Positions 44,576-57,555 of a DNA stretch of 64,000 nt are shown here, one piece after another. How positions within the stretch are numbered: position 1 is the first letter of the stretch; each line of letters starts with the position of its first letter. Below the pieces are notes generated by a model. It saw nothing but the letters and a program-made list of their open reading frames with translations, was not told the DNA's origin and did not search any database. The position numbers and the translations under genes were made by a program. The DNA is from Zygnema cylindricum (taxonomy: Eukaryota; Streptophyta; Zygnematophyceae; Zygnematales; Zygnemataceae), in NCBI GenBank assembly GCA_037447655.1, contig JBBHKE010001271.1:1-64000 (forward strand), given 5' to 3'.

Positions 44576-45649
44576 TGAAACTCTGAAACATCCATAATTC
44601 ATCAGAGTGGACAGCTTCCAAGATGCCTCTAGGATAACCCTGACCCCTTTGTGTTTCAACAAGAATAACTGCCACCTTCGCAAATAAAAACTCTAACCAC
44701 CTTCACTACTGTGAAGGGAAGACTCCTTTGAGTCGATAGCAAAAATATCTCTGAATTTGCTGCCTTGAGTAGTAAGTTATGGAGGGTCAAAGTTGAGCTT
44801 TTGTACTAAAGCTCTCTAGGAGAGAGGGTCCTATCTACCAATTTTTTCTAAGTCCTATCTCTCTCACAGACTCTATCTACTGACGTGTAGAGCCAATCAT
44901 ATTACAATTTTGAACACAAAAGTACAGCTGCCGGTGTACTTTCTATACGGATATTGTACGACATGGCCTAAAAGTCGACACATATCATATCCCGATTCGG
45001 TCCCGTAATGCCCGGAGATGTCGTGATCCAACGCAATTTCGCCACGTGTCATCCGATGTGGCGATGACCACAAACTGCCAAGATTCCCTTCGGCGATCTC
45101 GGCTTTCTTCTCGGCCGTCCGATTAAATCCAGATTTCAATCGGAGCCGTCATAGATACTTGCGCTGTATTTGTTTTGTTTAAAGAAACAAATGCGCAGTA
45201 CTTCTTTATTATCCGTACCGTAATCCGTACTTCTACATAACTGACTCTATGTATTCTATATGAAGTTCCGTTAAATGAAATATCCTACGTGGTAATGTTT
45301 AAATAAATATCAAACCCTATAGCATGTATCATTAGTTTTACACCTAAGGCATAAGGTTACCGGCTACTGGCTGCCTGACGTCCAGCAGGTTCCAGGATCA
45401 AATCCTGGTTGCATCTCTATTTCATTTAGTAAATAAACTACCAAACTACCACTAATAATTCAACTAATCTTTTTCACATAAACCTCAGGATAGACTAGGT
45501 AGCCATGGCTCTAGCTTCCTCTCCAACTTGTCAGTGACTCCGACAAGTGTGGGGGTTGGAGAGAGAAGTTAAAGATAGACTACCTCAGCTTCTTTCTATA
45601 TTTCTATTTAGACCTAGAAAATACTTAAAAAGGACCATCAATTTCTACA
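44576..45649 (-). repeat. 3' LTR of A6
   Basis: TGAAACTCTGAA...CAATTTCTACA, 1074 bp. It carries the perfect 7-bp hairpin CCTTCAC-TACT-GTGAAGG at 44700-44717 and the stem-loop core CCAGGATCAAATCCTGG at about 45391. Confidence 0.9.
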
Positions 45650-45666
45650 CTCCCCTTATTTTCTAG

Positions 45667-48600
45667 TCAATTTTTAATTTTAGACCACACTTTATCTCTG
45701 CATAAAATTAGCTTAGGGGTAGGCACAGGTTTGGTCATCATATCTGTTACCATCTCGCTATCTGGTCGATACTCTAAACTGATTATTTTGTTTTCTACTT
45801 TCTCTGTAACAAGGCTGAGTCTAATGTCCATGTGTTTGGCTTTAAAATGATGTTTAGGATTTGTAGAAATAGCGATTGCTGCCTGATTATCATAATAAAT
45901 TTTCTGCACACCACTCTTATGGTGACCAAGCTCACCAAGCAAAGACTTGACCCACATCAATTCTTTTACAGCAGAGCGAGATGCCATATACTCAGCCTCC
46001 ATGGTGGACTAGGCAATAACCTTTTCCTGTTTGCTACTCCAACAGCAAGCCCCATCACCCACATATAATACATATCTAGAAGTACATCTCCTCATAGGAG
46101 CATCACCATAACAGGCATCACTCCAAGTAGCGATGTCAATATTCTCCCCACCCAAATGGAACCATAGATCCCTAATTCCTATCAAATATCTAAGGACTCT
46201 CTTAGCTGCCTCCCTATCGCTCTTAGTGGGAGCATTTAGACTTCTACTCAGCTCTCCTAGAGCTGCAGCTAAATCTGATCGGGTACAATTCATAAAATAG
46301 ATTAGACTTCCCACTACTTGCTTGTAAGGAATAGTCTGCATGAACTTCTGTTCTTCATGAGATAATTCTTTATCTAAGATTATGACTCCTTCTTCCTCAC
46401 TCCCCTCACTTCCCTTCTTTAACTCCATTGGAGTTGTACAACAATTAACTTTATCCATCTGAAATTTTTCAAGCATGTTCCCTATTGCTTTCTTTTGAGT
46501 CAATCTTATAATCTTTTTTTTTCGGTCTCTTTCTACTTGAATTCCCAAAATATATTTTGCTTCCCCATATCCTTCATTTCAAATCTTCCCTTAAGATGAG
46601 TTTTGAGTTTATTAATTTTTTCCATTGATTTACTTAAAATAAGCAAGTCATCAACATAAATTGTAATAAATATAACACCTTCCTCATCTTCAAAAACATA
46701 GATTGTGTGATCTGAGCTGATCCGGATATATTCCAGACCGGTAAGAAACTCATCAAGCTTTTTATTCCACTGTCGAGGCGCCTGTTCCAAACCATAAAGA
46801 GATTTAATTAGCCGGCATACCTTACTCTCCTCTCCTTTCTCCACAAACCCTTCGGGTTGTCGCTTGAAGATCTCCTCTTCTAATTCTCCATGCAAGAAGG
46901 CTGTCTTGATGTCCATCTTGTGCACTTCCATGTCTTCCGCTGTTGCCAGACTGAAAAGTATGCGGACGGAGGGAAATCTAACAACCGGGGCAAAGGTTTC
47001 CTCGTAGTCAATTCCCTCCTTTTGTGTAAATCCCTTTGCCACTGATCCGGCCTTGTAGCGCTCCATTGTGTTATATGGGTTCAATTTTAATTTGAAAACC
47101 CACTTTTTACCGATTTGTGTTTGGTTAGGTGGACAATCCACCATCTCCCAAGTATCGGCTGCCATAATTGAGGCCATCTCCTCCTTGATGGCTGTCTTCC
47201 ACCGGTTTCTTTATGGACAAGTCATCGCCTCTCAATAAGTTTGAGGTTCATCTTGATGAGATAGTTTTGTTACCTTGTTATTAACTTGTTTTTCTTCCAA
47301 TCTTTTGCTACTTCTCCTTCCTCCCCCAAAATCTGAGGCCGGAATAGATGGTTCTTGTGGATTCTTTCGAACAATCTCAACTTCTCCCTTATCCCTTGAT
47401 TCTGAATCAATTTCCACCACGTCTTCCGCTTCGGGTAGAGTTCTCGCTGGAGTTTCCACAGTGGAGTCCTTTTCGGTCTGATTTGTACCTGCAAAAATGT
47501 CATCTTCTCTAAAACCTTGATAGTTAGGAAGCTCAAAGTCATCGAAATTTTCTGACTCAAATTTGATTTTTACTGACTTTGTATATTTGAAGGGATCCAC
47601 GGTCTTTCCTTCATCCATAACTAATAGATGCTTTACTAAGATTATATCTTCCCTTTTTGGATCATAAAATCTATATCCTATAACATCCTCATCATATCCT
47701 AATAAGTATCCCGGTTTTCCTTTAGGGTGTAGCTTCGAATGAGACCGATCAGTATCTAGACTGAATACTTGACTGCCGAAAACCTTTAAGTGAGATATGT
47801 CTTGTTTCCGGCCTGTCGACCTCTTATAAGGTGTTTGATCTTTTATAGCTGAAGTAAAAACTCAATTTTTGAGGTAATTAGCACAGTTCATTGCTTCTAC
47901 CCAAAACCTTTTTCCTATCTTCTTATCTGACAACATACTTATAGCACTATCACTTAGTGTTCCATTTAACCTTTGAGCTACCCCATTCTGTTCTTGGTTT
48001 TCTGGAATTGTCTTTTGGTGTTGGACTCCTTCCCTCAGAAAATCCTCAAACTGGTTAGAGGTATATCTCCACCATTGTCACTCCTTACTCTCTTGATTGG
48101 AGTTTCATGGAGTTTTTAGCTCCATGCTTTATATTGTCTAAAACAATCCTGAGCTTCTCACTTGTTTTTCAAAAAATACACCCGCGAATACCGAGACCAA
48201 TCATTAGTGAATGTCATCATAAATCTCTTCCCCCCCCGGTAAGGGCACTTTAGCCGGTCCCCAAATATCTGTGTGTATTAGATCTATAATTTTTACTCCC
48301 TTATAGGTGGTTGTTTTAGGAAAGGGTAATCTGTGTGCTTTACCTTGAGCACATCCACTACAATCACTTATATTATCACTTTCACGGAACTGAATCCCTT
48401 CCACTACTCCCATCTTTTTCATCTCTCTTAATTTATCTAGATTCACATGCCCAAGCCTCTTATGCCACATCATAATATCATGAACACCAGCATAATAAAG
48501 CTTATTTCTTTCATTACTTAAAACCAACCTGAACATCCCTTGGCTACCTTTCTCAGCAATGAAATAGGCATCCTCCTCAAAACTAGCAGTAAAGACTCCT

Positions 48601-49924
48601 TCCCTAGTGCTAGTAAAATAACCTTTATCCTCTAATACGGATGTAGAGATGAGGTTTTTGTTCAGCTGCGGAATAAACAATACATCGGAGAATGTTAGTA
48701 TGGATGTCTTTCCATCTACTAACACTTTCACATCTACCGATCCTATAACAGTAGTGGTGACTATCCTCCCATCCCCTTACTCTATCTCTACGAAAGGAAT
48801 CTTTCTTATCTTAGTGAATTGGTTCCTATCGTTACACATGTGCATGGAGGCACCTGAATCTATAATCCAACCTGCTTCACCTTTCAATCCACTGTAAGCA
48901 CATTTCTGCCTTCGTGGAATTTCGACCATGTTTTTCGCCTCCAACTCCTCATCCAATAAGAGCTCATCGTCCTCGTCCTCGGATTCCGCCTTATGTACCT
49001 GTGTTACAAGGGCGTTTTTCATTCCTCTAAGGGTTCTACCGGTCTGCCCCTCCTTTAACCAAAGCTTGGTAAACTTAGTGCACTCTGCCATATAGTGCCC
49101 CGTTTTCTTATAAAAAGGACATAAACCTTCGGGAGCCCTTGGTCCGAACTCTTCGGTCTGATTTTTTTGCTCCCTCCCTCCATAGTTTCCGAGAATCCTT
49201 CTTCCTCCAATCGGTTGCAGCTGCCAGGGCTTGCCAACTCTTTCCTCCCCTTCGGATCTGAATCGTATTCTCCCGAACAAGAATCATCCCTACAACCGAG
49301 TTCCATATCCACCTTGAGTCCGGCAAGTCCTGCACACGGTTAACTATGTTCTCGAACTCATTGGGTAACTTCATTAGTAAACAGTTAACCTTTTCTTTTT
49401 CACTAAAAACTTTTCCCGCACTCTCTAGCTCCATGAAGAGTGTAGCAAGCTCATTGCAAAAATCCAACATCTTCCCCCCTTTGTATACATACTCCTTAAC
49501 TTTCTCATCAGCCAACTGTTGTTGCTGAATCGTACCACTTTCGGTACATCTCTATGAGAGCCATCCAAAGATCGGATGCCCTTTCTATTTGCAAATGAGG
49601 ACATGCAAGCCTTTGAGTAAGTTGGAGGAGGATGAAGTATTTTTCCGCCATATTGTTCAAGTCCCAAGTATCAGTATCATTCTCCTCGCTCCTCGGAATA
49701 GGTGACATGAATGCTCAACTAGTTGCTATTGGTGTGGTCGTCTCCTTCTCCGTTCCTTTGTCCCCCACCTCTCCTTCCTTTGTCTCCTCCATTGAAGATG
49801 GATCTGCTTTCTTTTTGAACCTGCTTCCTCCAAACCCTGGAGGGATTCCAAGACTTGATGGACGCCCCACTCGTAGATTCACTATCCCCCAAAACCTTTT
49901 CTCGCATAGAGCTCCTGTCATCAT
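45667..49924 (-). pseudogene. copia Gag-Pol remnant (A6)
   Basis: Minus strand, N to C: Gag start at 49924 (MMTGALCEKRFWGIVNLRVG), Gag body at 49108-49515 (MLDFCNELATLFMELESAGK), zinc knuckle with one Cys changed to Tyr (CPFYKKTGHYMAEC). The protease IIDSGASMHMC (48777-49280) and the protease-integrase frame (48204-48731) follow. The remaining integrase is broken around 47650-48200. Next are the linker (47232-47618), RT (46533-47177: VHKMDIKTAFLHGELEEE and YVDD as IYVDDLLIL), RT end plus RNase H (46009-46548) and the RNase H end (45667-46002). Individual catalytic motifs survive but frameshifts and stops separate them. Confidence 0.9.
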
Positions 49925-49971
49925 ACTTTCCTAGTATATGAAGCTAGTTCCATTAAAGATGGGTACGTAGA

Positions 49972-49987
49972 GGGTGGGCCCATAACC
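49972..49987 (-). promoter_or_regulatory. Primer binding site, tRNA-iMet internal fragment (A6)
   Basis: GGGTGGGCCCATAACC abuts the 5' LTR and is identical in its core to the A1 and B1 sites. Confidence 0.78.
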
Positions 49988-51045
49988 TGAAACTCTGAGA
50001 CCTCCATAAGTCCTCAAAGTGGACAGCTTTCAAGAAGCCTCTAGGATAACCCTGACCCCTTTGTGTTTCAGCAAGAATTACTGCCACCTTGGCAAACAAA
50101 AACTTCGACCAAGTTCACCCTTGTGAAGGGAAGACTCCCTTGAGCCGATAGCAAAAAGAATCTCTAAATTTGCTCCCCTGAGTAGTAAGTTATGGAGGGT
50201 CAAAGTTGACCTTTTGTACGGAAACTCTCTAAGAGAGAGTGTCCTATCTAATATTTTTTTCTAAGTCTTATCTCTCTCACAGACTCTATCTAGTGATGAA
50301 CGAAGCCAATCAGATTTCACTACTGTACACAAAAATACAGCTGCCGGTGTACTTTTTGTACGAACAATGTACGACATGCCTATATGTCAACACGTGGTAT
50401 ATCCGGATTTGCTCCCTTAATCCTCGGAGATGTCGCGATCCAATATTATTCTGCCACGTGTCATCCGATGTGGTGATGACCATAAACCGTTGAAATCCTC
50501 TTCCTCGATCTCGGCATACATTCCAGCCGTTCGATTAAATGCACATTCAATCGTAGCCGTAATAAATACCTGCGCCGTATTCGTTTCGCTATCGAAACAA
50601 ATGCGCGATACTTATTTCATATCCATACCGTAATCCGTACTTCTTCCTAACTGAACCTATGTATTCCGCAAGCAGTTTCCGTTAAATGAAATATCCAACA
50701 TGGTAACGTTTAAATAATTATCAAACCACATATAACGTACCATTAGTTCTAGACCTAATGGAAAAGTTACCGTCGGCCGCCTGTCTGCCGGCCGACAGGT
50801 ACTAAGATTAAATCATGGATCCATCACCTACTCTTTTAGTAAATAAACTACCATTAAATAAATCAACTAATTCATTTCCTGTAAACCTCTGGATAGCCTG
50901 GGTAGCCATGGCTCTAGCTTCCTCTCCAATTTCTCAGTGACTACGACAAGTGTGGGAGTTGGAGAGAGAAGTTAGAGATAGACTGCCTCTGCTTCTTTCT
51001 ATTTAGACCTAGAAAATACTTAAAAAAGAACCATCAATTTCTACA
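49988..51045 (-). repeat. 5' LTR of A6
   Basis: TGAAACTCTGAGACC...CAATTTCTACA, 1058 bp. It is visibly different from the 3' LTR at many positions, more so than the A1 pair. Confidence 0.9.
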
Positions 51046-51121
51046 CGCTTCCCTCTGATTCTTCATGTGTACGTCTTCTATTTTGTGGTGGACCAGGTTC
51101 TAAATCTTAGCTTTTGGCTAC
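51046..51121 (+). other. Short host segment before solo LTR D2
   Basis: 76 bp between A6 and the D2 LTR, ending GCTAC, which is repeated at 58740-58744. After removal of D2 and A3 it is contiguous with the LINE-type ORF remnant at 58740. No protein match by itself. Confidence 0.5.
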
Positions 51122-52151
51122 GGAAATTCTATGGGCTCTATTGCCACACAGAATTCGCCGGTCCAAAGAAGCTAATCTAGATAGTGCCAACTCAAAGTAT
51201 ATATAAACCCCAATGATTGACCCCTTAACAATCAAAACCCAGTTACAGCTTCACCTCTGTGAAATAAGACTTTATGTGTGCTCATTTTCACCACAAAATG
51301 CAAAGTTGGAATATGAGTTTTGGATAACTTTCCCCACTTCGACTTTCTCTTAGAAATGCAGTCACCTTAGCAGGCAAACACTCTCACCAACTACACCCTT
51401 GTGTAGCTTGGACTCCCTTGAGTTTGTAGCAAAAAAAATCAGTGGAAATGGTTAACTGAGTTGATAGTTATAGCTAGCCAAAGTTTGCCTTTTTATACAA
51501 ATGCTCTTTTGAAGAGAGGTGGCTACCTACCAAAATATTCTAAGTCCTAAAACCCTTCTCTCAGCCCCCTAGTATTGGGGTATAAACGAATCATATAACT
51601 GTACCGTACAAGAAAGTATAGGTGCCGGAGTACTTTTTGTACGGTTCTTATACGGCATCGCCATAATTTGACACTTTTCACATCGGGACTTAACGTCTCC
51701 CGTCTTGAAGATCGTGCAATCCTCCAGCTCATTTCCAAGTGTCATCCGTAGTGGCGGCGCCAGAAAACACCAAGGCGGCCATTCAAGAATCTCGGCTCGC
51801 ACCACGGCCGTCGATTCAAAATGACCTTTTTTTATCTGGACCGTCAAAACATATGTCCGTACTATTTGTTTCGTCCTTTACTTAAAGTACAACTAATTTT
51901 ATGTTCTATATCCCGTTAACCTAGTTAAATGGAAATCTCTACATGTAACTGTTTAAATAAACATCACACCCTATATGTATCAGCATTAGTCCTAGACTTA
52001 ACGGACAAAGTTAACAGCTACGGGTGATTTGACGGACGCTAGGTATCTGAATACATTCCTGGGTCTGTCAAGTAACTTTTTGGTAAATCTACCTGCTTTA
52101 CCCCTTGTCTTCTTTAGAGGACCTAGGCAGCCATGGCTCTATCTCCTTATC
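51122..52151 (-). mobile_element. Solo LTR 'D2', main part (interrupted by A3)
   Basis: It starts GGAAATTCTATGGG (first base of the usual TG changed) and continues after A3 at 58627-58739, ending ...ATCTCAACA. Perfect target duplication GCTAC at 51117-51121 and 58740-58744. Same subfamily as D1 (shared 'gaagctaatctagatagtgcc'). Confidence 0.82.
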
Positions 52152-53214
52152 TGTAGAAATTGATTGTTCCTTTTAAGTATTTTCTAGGTCTAAATTAAAA
52201 TACAGAAAGAAGCCGAGGCAATCTATCTCTAACTTCTCTCTCCAACTTCCACAATAGTCGCAGTCACTGGGAAGTTGGAGTGGAAGCTAGAGTCATGGCT
52301 GCCTTGGCTATCCAGAGATTTACGGGAAATAGATTAGTTTATTTACCGATAAGTTTATTTACTAAAAGGGTAGATGTCAGATCCAGGATTTGATCCTGGT
52401 ACCTACGGAATAATAGGTAGCCGGTAGCCGGTAATCCTAACTGTTAAGTCTAAGACTAATGATACATGGTATTGGGTTTGATATTTATTTAAATATAATT
52501 ACGTGGCATATTTCATTTAACTTCAACTGTTTAGGGGATACATAGATCCAGTTATGTAAAAGTGCGGATTTCGGTATGGATATGAAACGAATACCGCGCA
52601 TTTGTTTCAATAGCGAAACGAATACCATGCAGGTATTTATTACGACTACGATTAATTATGCATTTAATCAGACAGCCGGAATGAATGCCGAGATTGCGGA
52701 AGAGGATAACGGTGGTTTGTGGTCATCGCCACATCGGACGACACGTGGCAAAAAGACATTGGATCGCGGCATCTCTAGGGATTAAGGGAGCGAATCCGGA
52801 TATACCACGTGTCGACATTTAGGCCATGTTGTACACTATTCGTACAGAAAGTACACCTGCACCTGTACTTTTGTGTACGGAAGAGTATTATGATTGGTAC
52901 GTACATCGGTAGATAGAGTTTGTGAGAGAGATAGGACTGAGAAAAAATTGGTAGATAGGACCCTCTCTCCCAGAGAGCTTTTGTACAAAAGGTAAACTTT
53001 GACCCTCCATAACTTACTGCTCAAATGAGCAAATTCAGAGATTCTTTTTGCTATACACTCAAAGGAGTCTTGCCTTTACAGAGGTGAAGGTGGTGAGTGT
53101 TTTTGTTTGCCACGGTGGCAGTTATTCTTACTGAAACACAAAGGGGTCAGCGTTATCCTAGAGGCTTCTAAGAAGATGTCCACTCTGAGGACTTATGGAG
53201 GTCTCAGAGTTTCA
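52152..53214 (+). repeat. 5' LTR of A3
   Basis: TGTAGAAATTGATTG...CTCAGAGTTTCA, 1063 bp. It contains CCAGGATTTGATCCTGG at about 52395, the symmetrical core of the U3 stem-loop. Confidence 0.9.
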
Positions 53215-53278
53215 CGGTATGGGCCCACCCTCTAAGATACCCATCTTTAATAGAACAAGCTTTATATACTAGGAAAGT

Positions 53279-56200
53279 ATGACGATAGGAGCTCTATGCT
53301 AGAAAAGGTTTTGGGGGATAGTAAGTGGACGAGTGGGGCGTCCATCAAGTCTTGGAGTTTCTCAAGGGTTTGGAGGAAGCAGATTAACTAGGAAAACAGA
53401 TCCATCTTCAACGGAGGAGACAAAAGAATAAGGTGGTGGAGAAAGCAACGGAGAAGGAGACGACCTCACCAATAACAACTAGTTTAACATTCATGTCACC
53501 TATTCCGAGGAACGAGGAGAATGATACTGATACCTGGGACTTCAACAATATGGCGGCAAAGCACTTCATCCTCCACCATCTTACTCAAGGGCTTGCATGT
53601 CCTCATTTGCAAGTAGAAAGGGCATCCGATCTTTAGATGGCTCTCATTGAGTTTACCAAAGTGGTACGATTCAGCAACAACAGTTGGCTGGTGAGAAAAT
53701 TAAGGAGTATGTAATCAAAGGGTGTTGGATTTCTGCAATGAGCTTGCTACACTTTTTATCGAGCTAGAGTGTGCTGGAAAAGATTTTAATGAAAAAGAAA
53801 AGGTTAACTGTTTACAGATGAAGTTACCCGATGAGTTCGAGAACATAGTCAACTGTGTGCAGGACTTGCCGGACTCAAGGTGGATATGGAACTCAGTGGT
53901 AGAGATGATTCTTGTTCGGGAGAATACGATTGCGATCCAAAGGGGAGGGAAGTGTGGGCAAGCCTCGGCAGCTGCGACCGATTGGAGGAACAAGGATTCA
54001 TGAAAACCAGTCGGAAACTATGGGGGGAGAGAGTAGAAAAATCAGACGGACGAGTTCGGACCAAGGACTCCCAAAGGTTTATGTCATTTTTATAAGAAAC
54101 CGGGGCACTATATGGCAGAGTGCACTAAGCTAACCGAGCTTCGGTTAAAGGAGGGGCAGACCGGTGGAACCCCGAGAGGAAACAAAAAGGCCCTTGTGAC
54201 ACAGGTACATGAGGCGGAATGCGATGACGAGGACGATGAGCTCCTATTTGATGAGGAGTTGGAGGCGAAAAACGAGGTCGTAATTCCAGGAAGGCATAAA
54301 TGTACTTACGATGGATTGAAAGGTGAAGCAGGCTGGATTATAGATTCAAGTGCCTCCATGGACATGTGTAAGGATAAGCACCTGTTCACCAAGATAAGAA
54401 AGATTCCCACCGTGGAGATAGAGTACGGGGATGGGAGGATAGTCACTACTACACTTGTAGGATCAGTAGATCTGAAAGTGTTAGTAGAAGGAAAGATATC
54501 CATCGAAACATTCTTTGATGTATTGTTTATTCCGGAGCTGAACAAAAACCTCATCTTTTAATTTGTATTAGATGATAAGGGTTTTATTACTAGCACTAGG
54601 GAAGGAGTCTTTACTTCTAGTTTTTAGGAGGATGTCTATTTTATTGCTGAGAAAGGCATCCAAGGGATGTTTAGGCTGATTTTAAGTAAAGAAACAAAGA
54701 AACTTAATTATGCTGGTGTTCATGATATTATGATGTGGCATAAGAGGCTTGGGCATGTGAATCTAGATAAGTTAAGAGAGATGAAAAAGATGGGAGTGGT
54801 GGAAGGGATTCAGTTCAGTTAGAGTGATAATATAAGTGATTGTAGTGGATGTGCTCAAGGTAAAGCACACAGATTAACCTTTCCCAAAACAGCCACTTAT
54901 AAGGGAGAAAAAATTATAGATTTAGAACACACAGATATTTGGGGACCGGCTAAAGTGCCCTTACCGGGGGGGAAGAGATTTATGATGACTATCACTGTTG
55001 ATTGGTCTCGGTATTGTAGGGTGTATTTTTTGAAAAACAAGTCAGAAGCTCAGGATTGTTTTAGACAATATAAAGCATGGAGCGAAAAACTGCATGCAAC
55101 TCCAATCAAGAGAGTCAGGAGTAACAATGGTGGAGAGAATACTTCTCACCAGTTTGAGGATTTTCTGAGGGAAGATGGAGTCCAACACCAAAAGACAGTT
55201 CCAGAAAACCCAGAACAAAATGGGGTAGCTGAAAGATTAAATATTACACTAAGTGATGTTGCTAGAAGTATGTTGTCGGACAAGAAGATAGGAAAAAGAT
55301 TTTGAGACGAAGCAATGAACTGTGCTAATTACCTCAAAAATTGAGTTTTTACTTCAACTATAAAAGATCAAAAACCTTATGAGAGATGGACTGGTCAGAA
55401 ACCAGACATATCTCACTTAAAGGTTTTCGGCAGTCAAGTATTCAGTCTAGATACAGATCGGTCTAATTGGAAGCTAGATCCTAAAGGAAAACTGGGATAC
55501 TTATTAGGATATGATGAGGATGTTAAAGGATATAGAGTTTATGATCTAAAATGGGAAGATATAATCTTAGTAAAGCATCTAGTAGTTATGGATATAGGAA
55601 AGTCAGTGGATCCCTTCAAGTATACAAAGTCAGTAAAAATCAGATTTGAGTCAGAAAATTCCGATGACTTTGAACTTCTTAACTATCCAGGTTTTAGATA
55701 AGATGACATTCTTGCAGATACAAATCAGACCAGAAAGAACTCGACTCCCGAAACTCTAGTGACAACTCTACCCGAAACGGAAGACGTGGTGGAAACTGAT
55801 TCGGAATTAAAGGACAAGGGAGAAGCCAAGATTGTTCGCAAGAACCCACGATAACCATCTATTCAGGCCTCAAATTTTAAGGGGGGAAGGAGAAGTTGCA
55901 AATGATTGCAGGAAAAACAGGTTAATAACAAGGTAACAAAACTATCTCATCAAGATGAACCTCAGACTTATGGAGAGGCGATGACTTGCCCAAAAAAGAA
56001 CCGGTGGAAGACAGCCATCAATGAGGAGATGGCCTTAATTATGGGAGCCGATACTTCGGAGCTGGTGGATTATCTACCTAACCAAAAACCAATAGGTTGT
56101 AAGAAGGTTTTCAAATTAAAACTAAACCGAGATAACAAAATTGAGCGTTATAAGGCCCGATTAGTGGCAAAGGGGTTTACACAAAACGAGGGAATTGACT

Positions 56201-57545
56201 ACGAGGAAACCTTTGCCCTGGTCGTCAAATTTCCCTCCGTCCGCATACTTCTCAGCCTGGCAGCAGCAAAAACATGGAGGTGCACCACATGAACATCAAG
56301 ACAGCCTTTTTGCATGGAGAATTGGAAGAGGAGATCTTCATGCGACAACTCGAAGGATTTGTGGAGGAAGGGGAGGAGAGTAAGGTATGCCGGCTGATTA
56401 AATCATTTTATGGTTTGAAACAGGAGCCTCGACAGTGGAATAGGAAGCTTACTGAGTTTCTTACTGGTCTGGGATATTTTCGGATCAGCTCAGATCACTC
56501 AATCTATGTTTTTGAAGATGAGGAAGGTGTTATATTTATTGCAATTTATGGTTATGATTTGCTTGTTTTAAGTAAATCTATGGAAAAAATTAATAAACTC
56601 AAAAATCGATCTTAAGGGGAGATTTAAAATGAACGATATAGGGGAAGCAAAATATATTTTGGGAATTCAAGTAGAAAGAGACCGAAAAAGAAAGATTATA
56701 AGATTGACTGAAAAACAAGCATTAGGGAACATGCTTGAAAATTTCAGATGGATAAAGCTAATAGTTGTACAACTCCAATGGAGGTAAAAAAGCGAAGTGA
56801 GGGGAGTGAGGAAGAAGGAGTCATAGTCTTAGACGAGAAATTATCTCCTGAAGAACAGAAGTTCATGCACAATATTCCTTACAGGCAAGTAGTGGGAAGT
56901 CCAACCTATTTTATGAATTCTACCCGGCCAGATTTAGCTGCAGCTGTATGAGTGCTGAGTAGAAGTCTAAATGCTCCCACTAAGAGGGATTGGGAGGCAG
57001 CTAAGAGAGTTCTTAGATATTTGATAAGAACTAGGGATCTATGGTTGCATTTGGGTGGGGAGAATATTGACATCACCACTTGGAGTGATGCCAGTTATGG
57101 TGATGCTCCGATGATGAGGTGTACTTCTGGATATGTATTATATGTGCGTGATGGGGCTTGTTGTTTGAGTAGCAAACAACAAAAGGTTATTGCTTAGTCC
57201 ACCATGGAGGCTGAGTATATGGCATCTTGTTCTGCTGTAAAAGAATTGATGTGGGTCAAGTCTTTGCTTGGTGAGCTTGGTCACCTTAAGAGTGGTGTGC
57301 AGAAAATATTTTGTGATAATCAGGCAGCAATCGCTATTACTGCCAATCCTAAATATCATTCTAAAGCCAAACACATGGACATTAGACTTAGCTTTTTTAG
57401 ATTGAAATTATAAAACAAAATAATCAGTTTAGAGTATCGACCAGATAGCGAGATGGTAGCAGATATGATGACCAAACCTGTGCCTTCCCCTAAGCTAATT
57501 TTCTGCAAGGAGAAGTGTGGGCTAAAATTAAAGATTGATTATAAA
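53279..57545 (+). pseudogene. copia Gag-Pol remnant (A3)
   Basis: Gag starts near 53279 with a stop after the sixth codons. The body lies at 53433-54003 in several frames (FILHHLTQGLACPHL, MLDFCNELATLFIELECAGK). The zinc knuckle near 54080 has one Cys changed to Tyr (CHFYKKPGHYMAEC). The protease at 54112-54561 reads IIDSSASMDMC, so the active-site Gly is Ser. Integrase at 54700-55305 has RSNNGGENTSHQF, where the second catalytic Asp is Asn. RT is at 55906-56615, where the YVDD box reads YGYD and so is dead. RNase H at 56952-57413 is present in pieces. The natural terminal stop is also lost (TAG to TAT near 57540). Clearly inactive. Confidence 0.9.
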
Positions 57546-57555
57546 ATAAGGGGAG

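Larger units (their letters stand above)
44576..51045 (-). mobile_element. Full-length decayed Ty1/copia element 'A6'
   Basis: Minus strand: 5' LTR 51045-49988, primer site 49987-49972, gag-pol remnant 49924-45667, PPT at 45650-45662, 3' LTR 45649-44576. The overall layout equals A1. The flanking pentamers are AAGAC (44571-44575) and CGCTT (51046-51050), which do not match. Confidence 0.9.
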
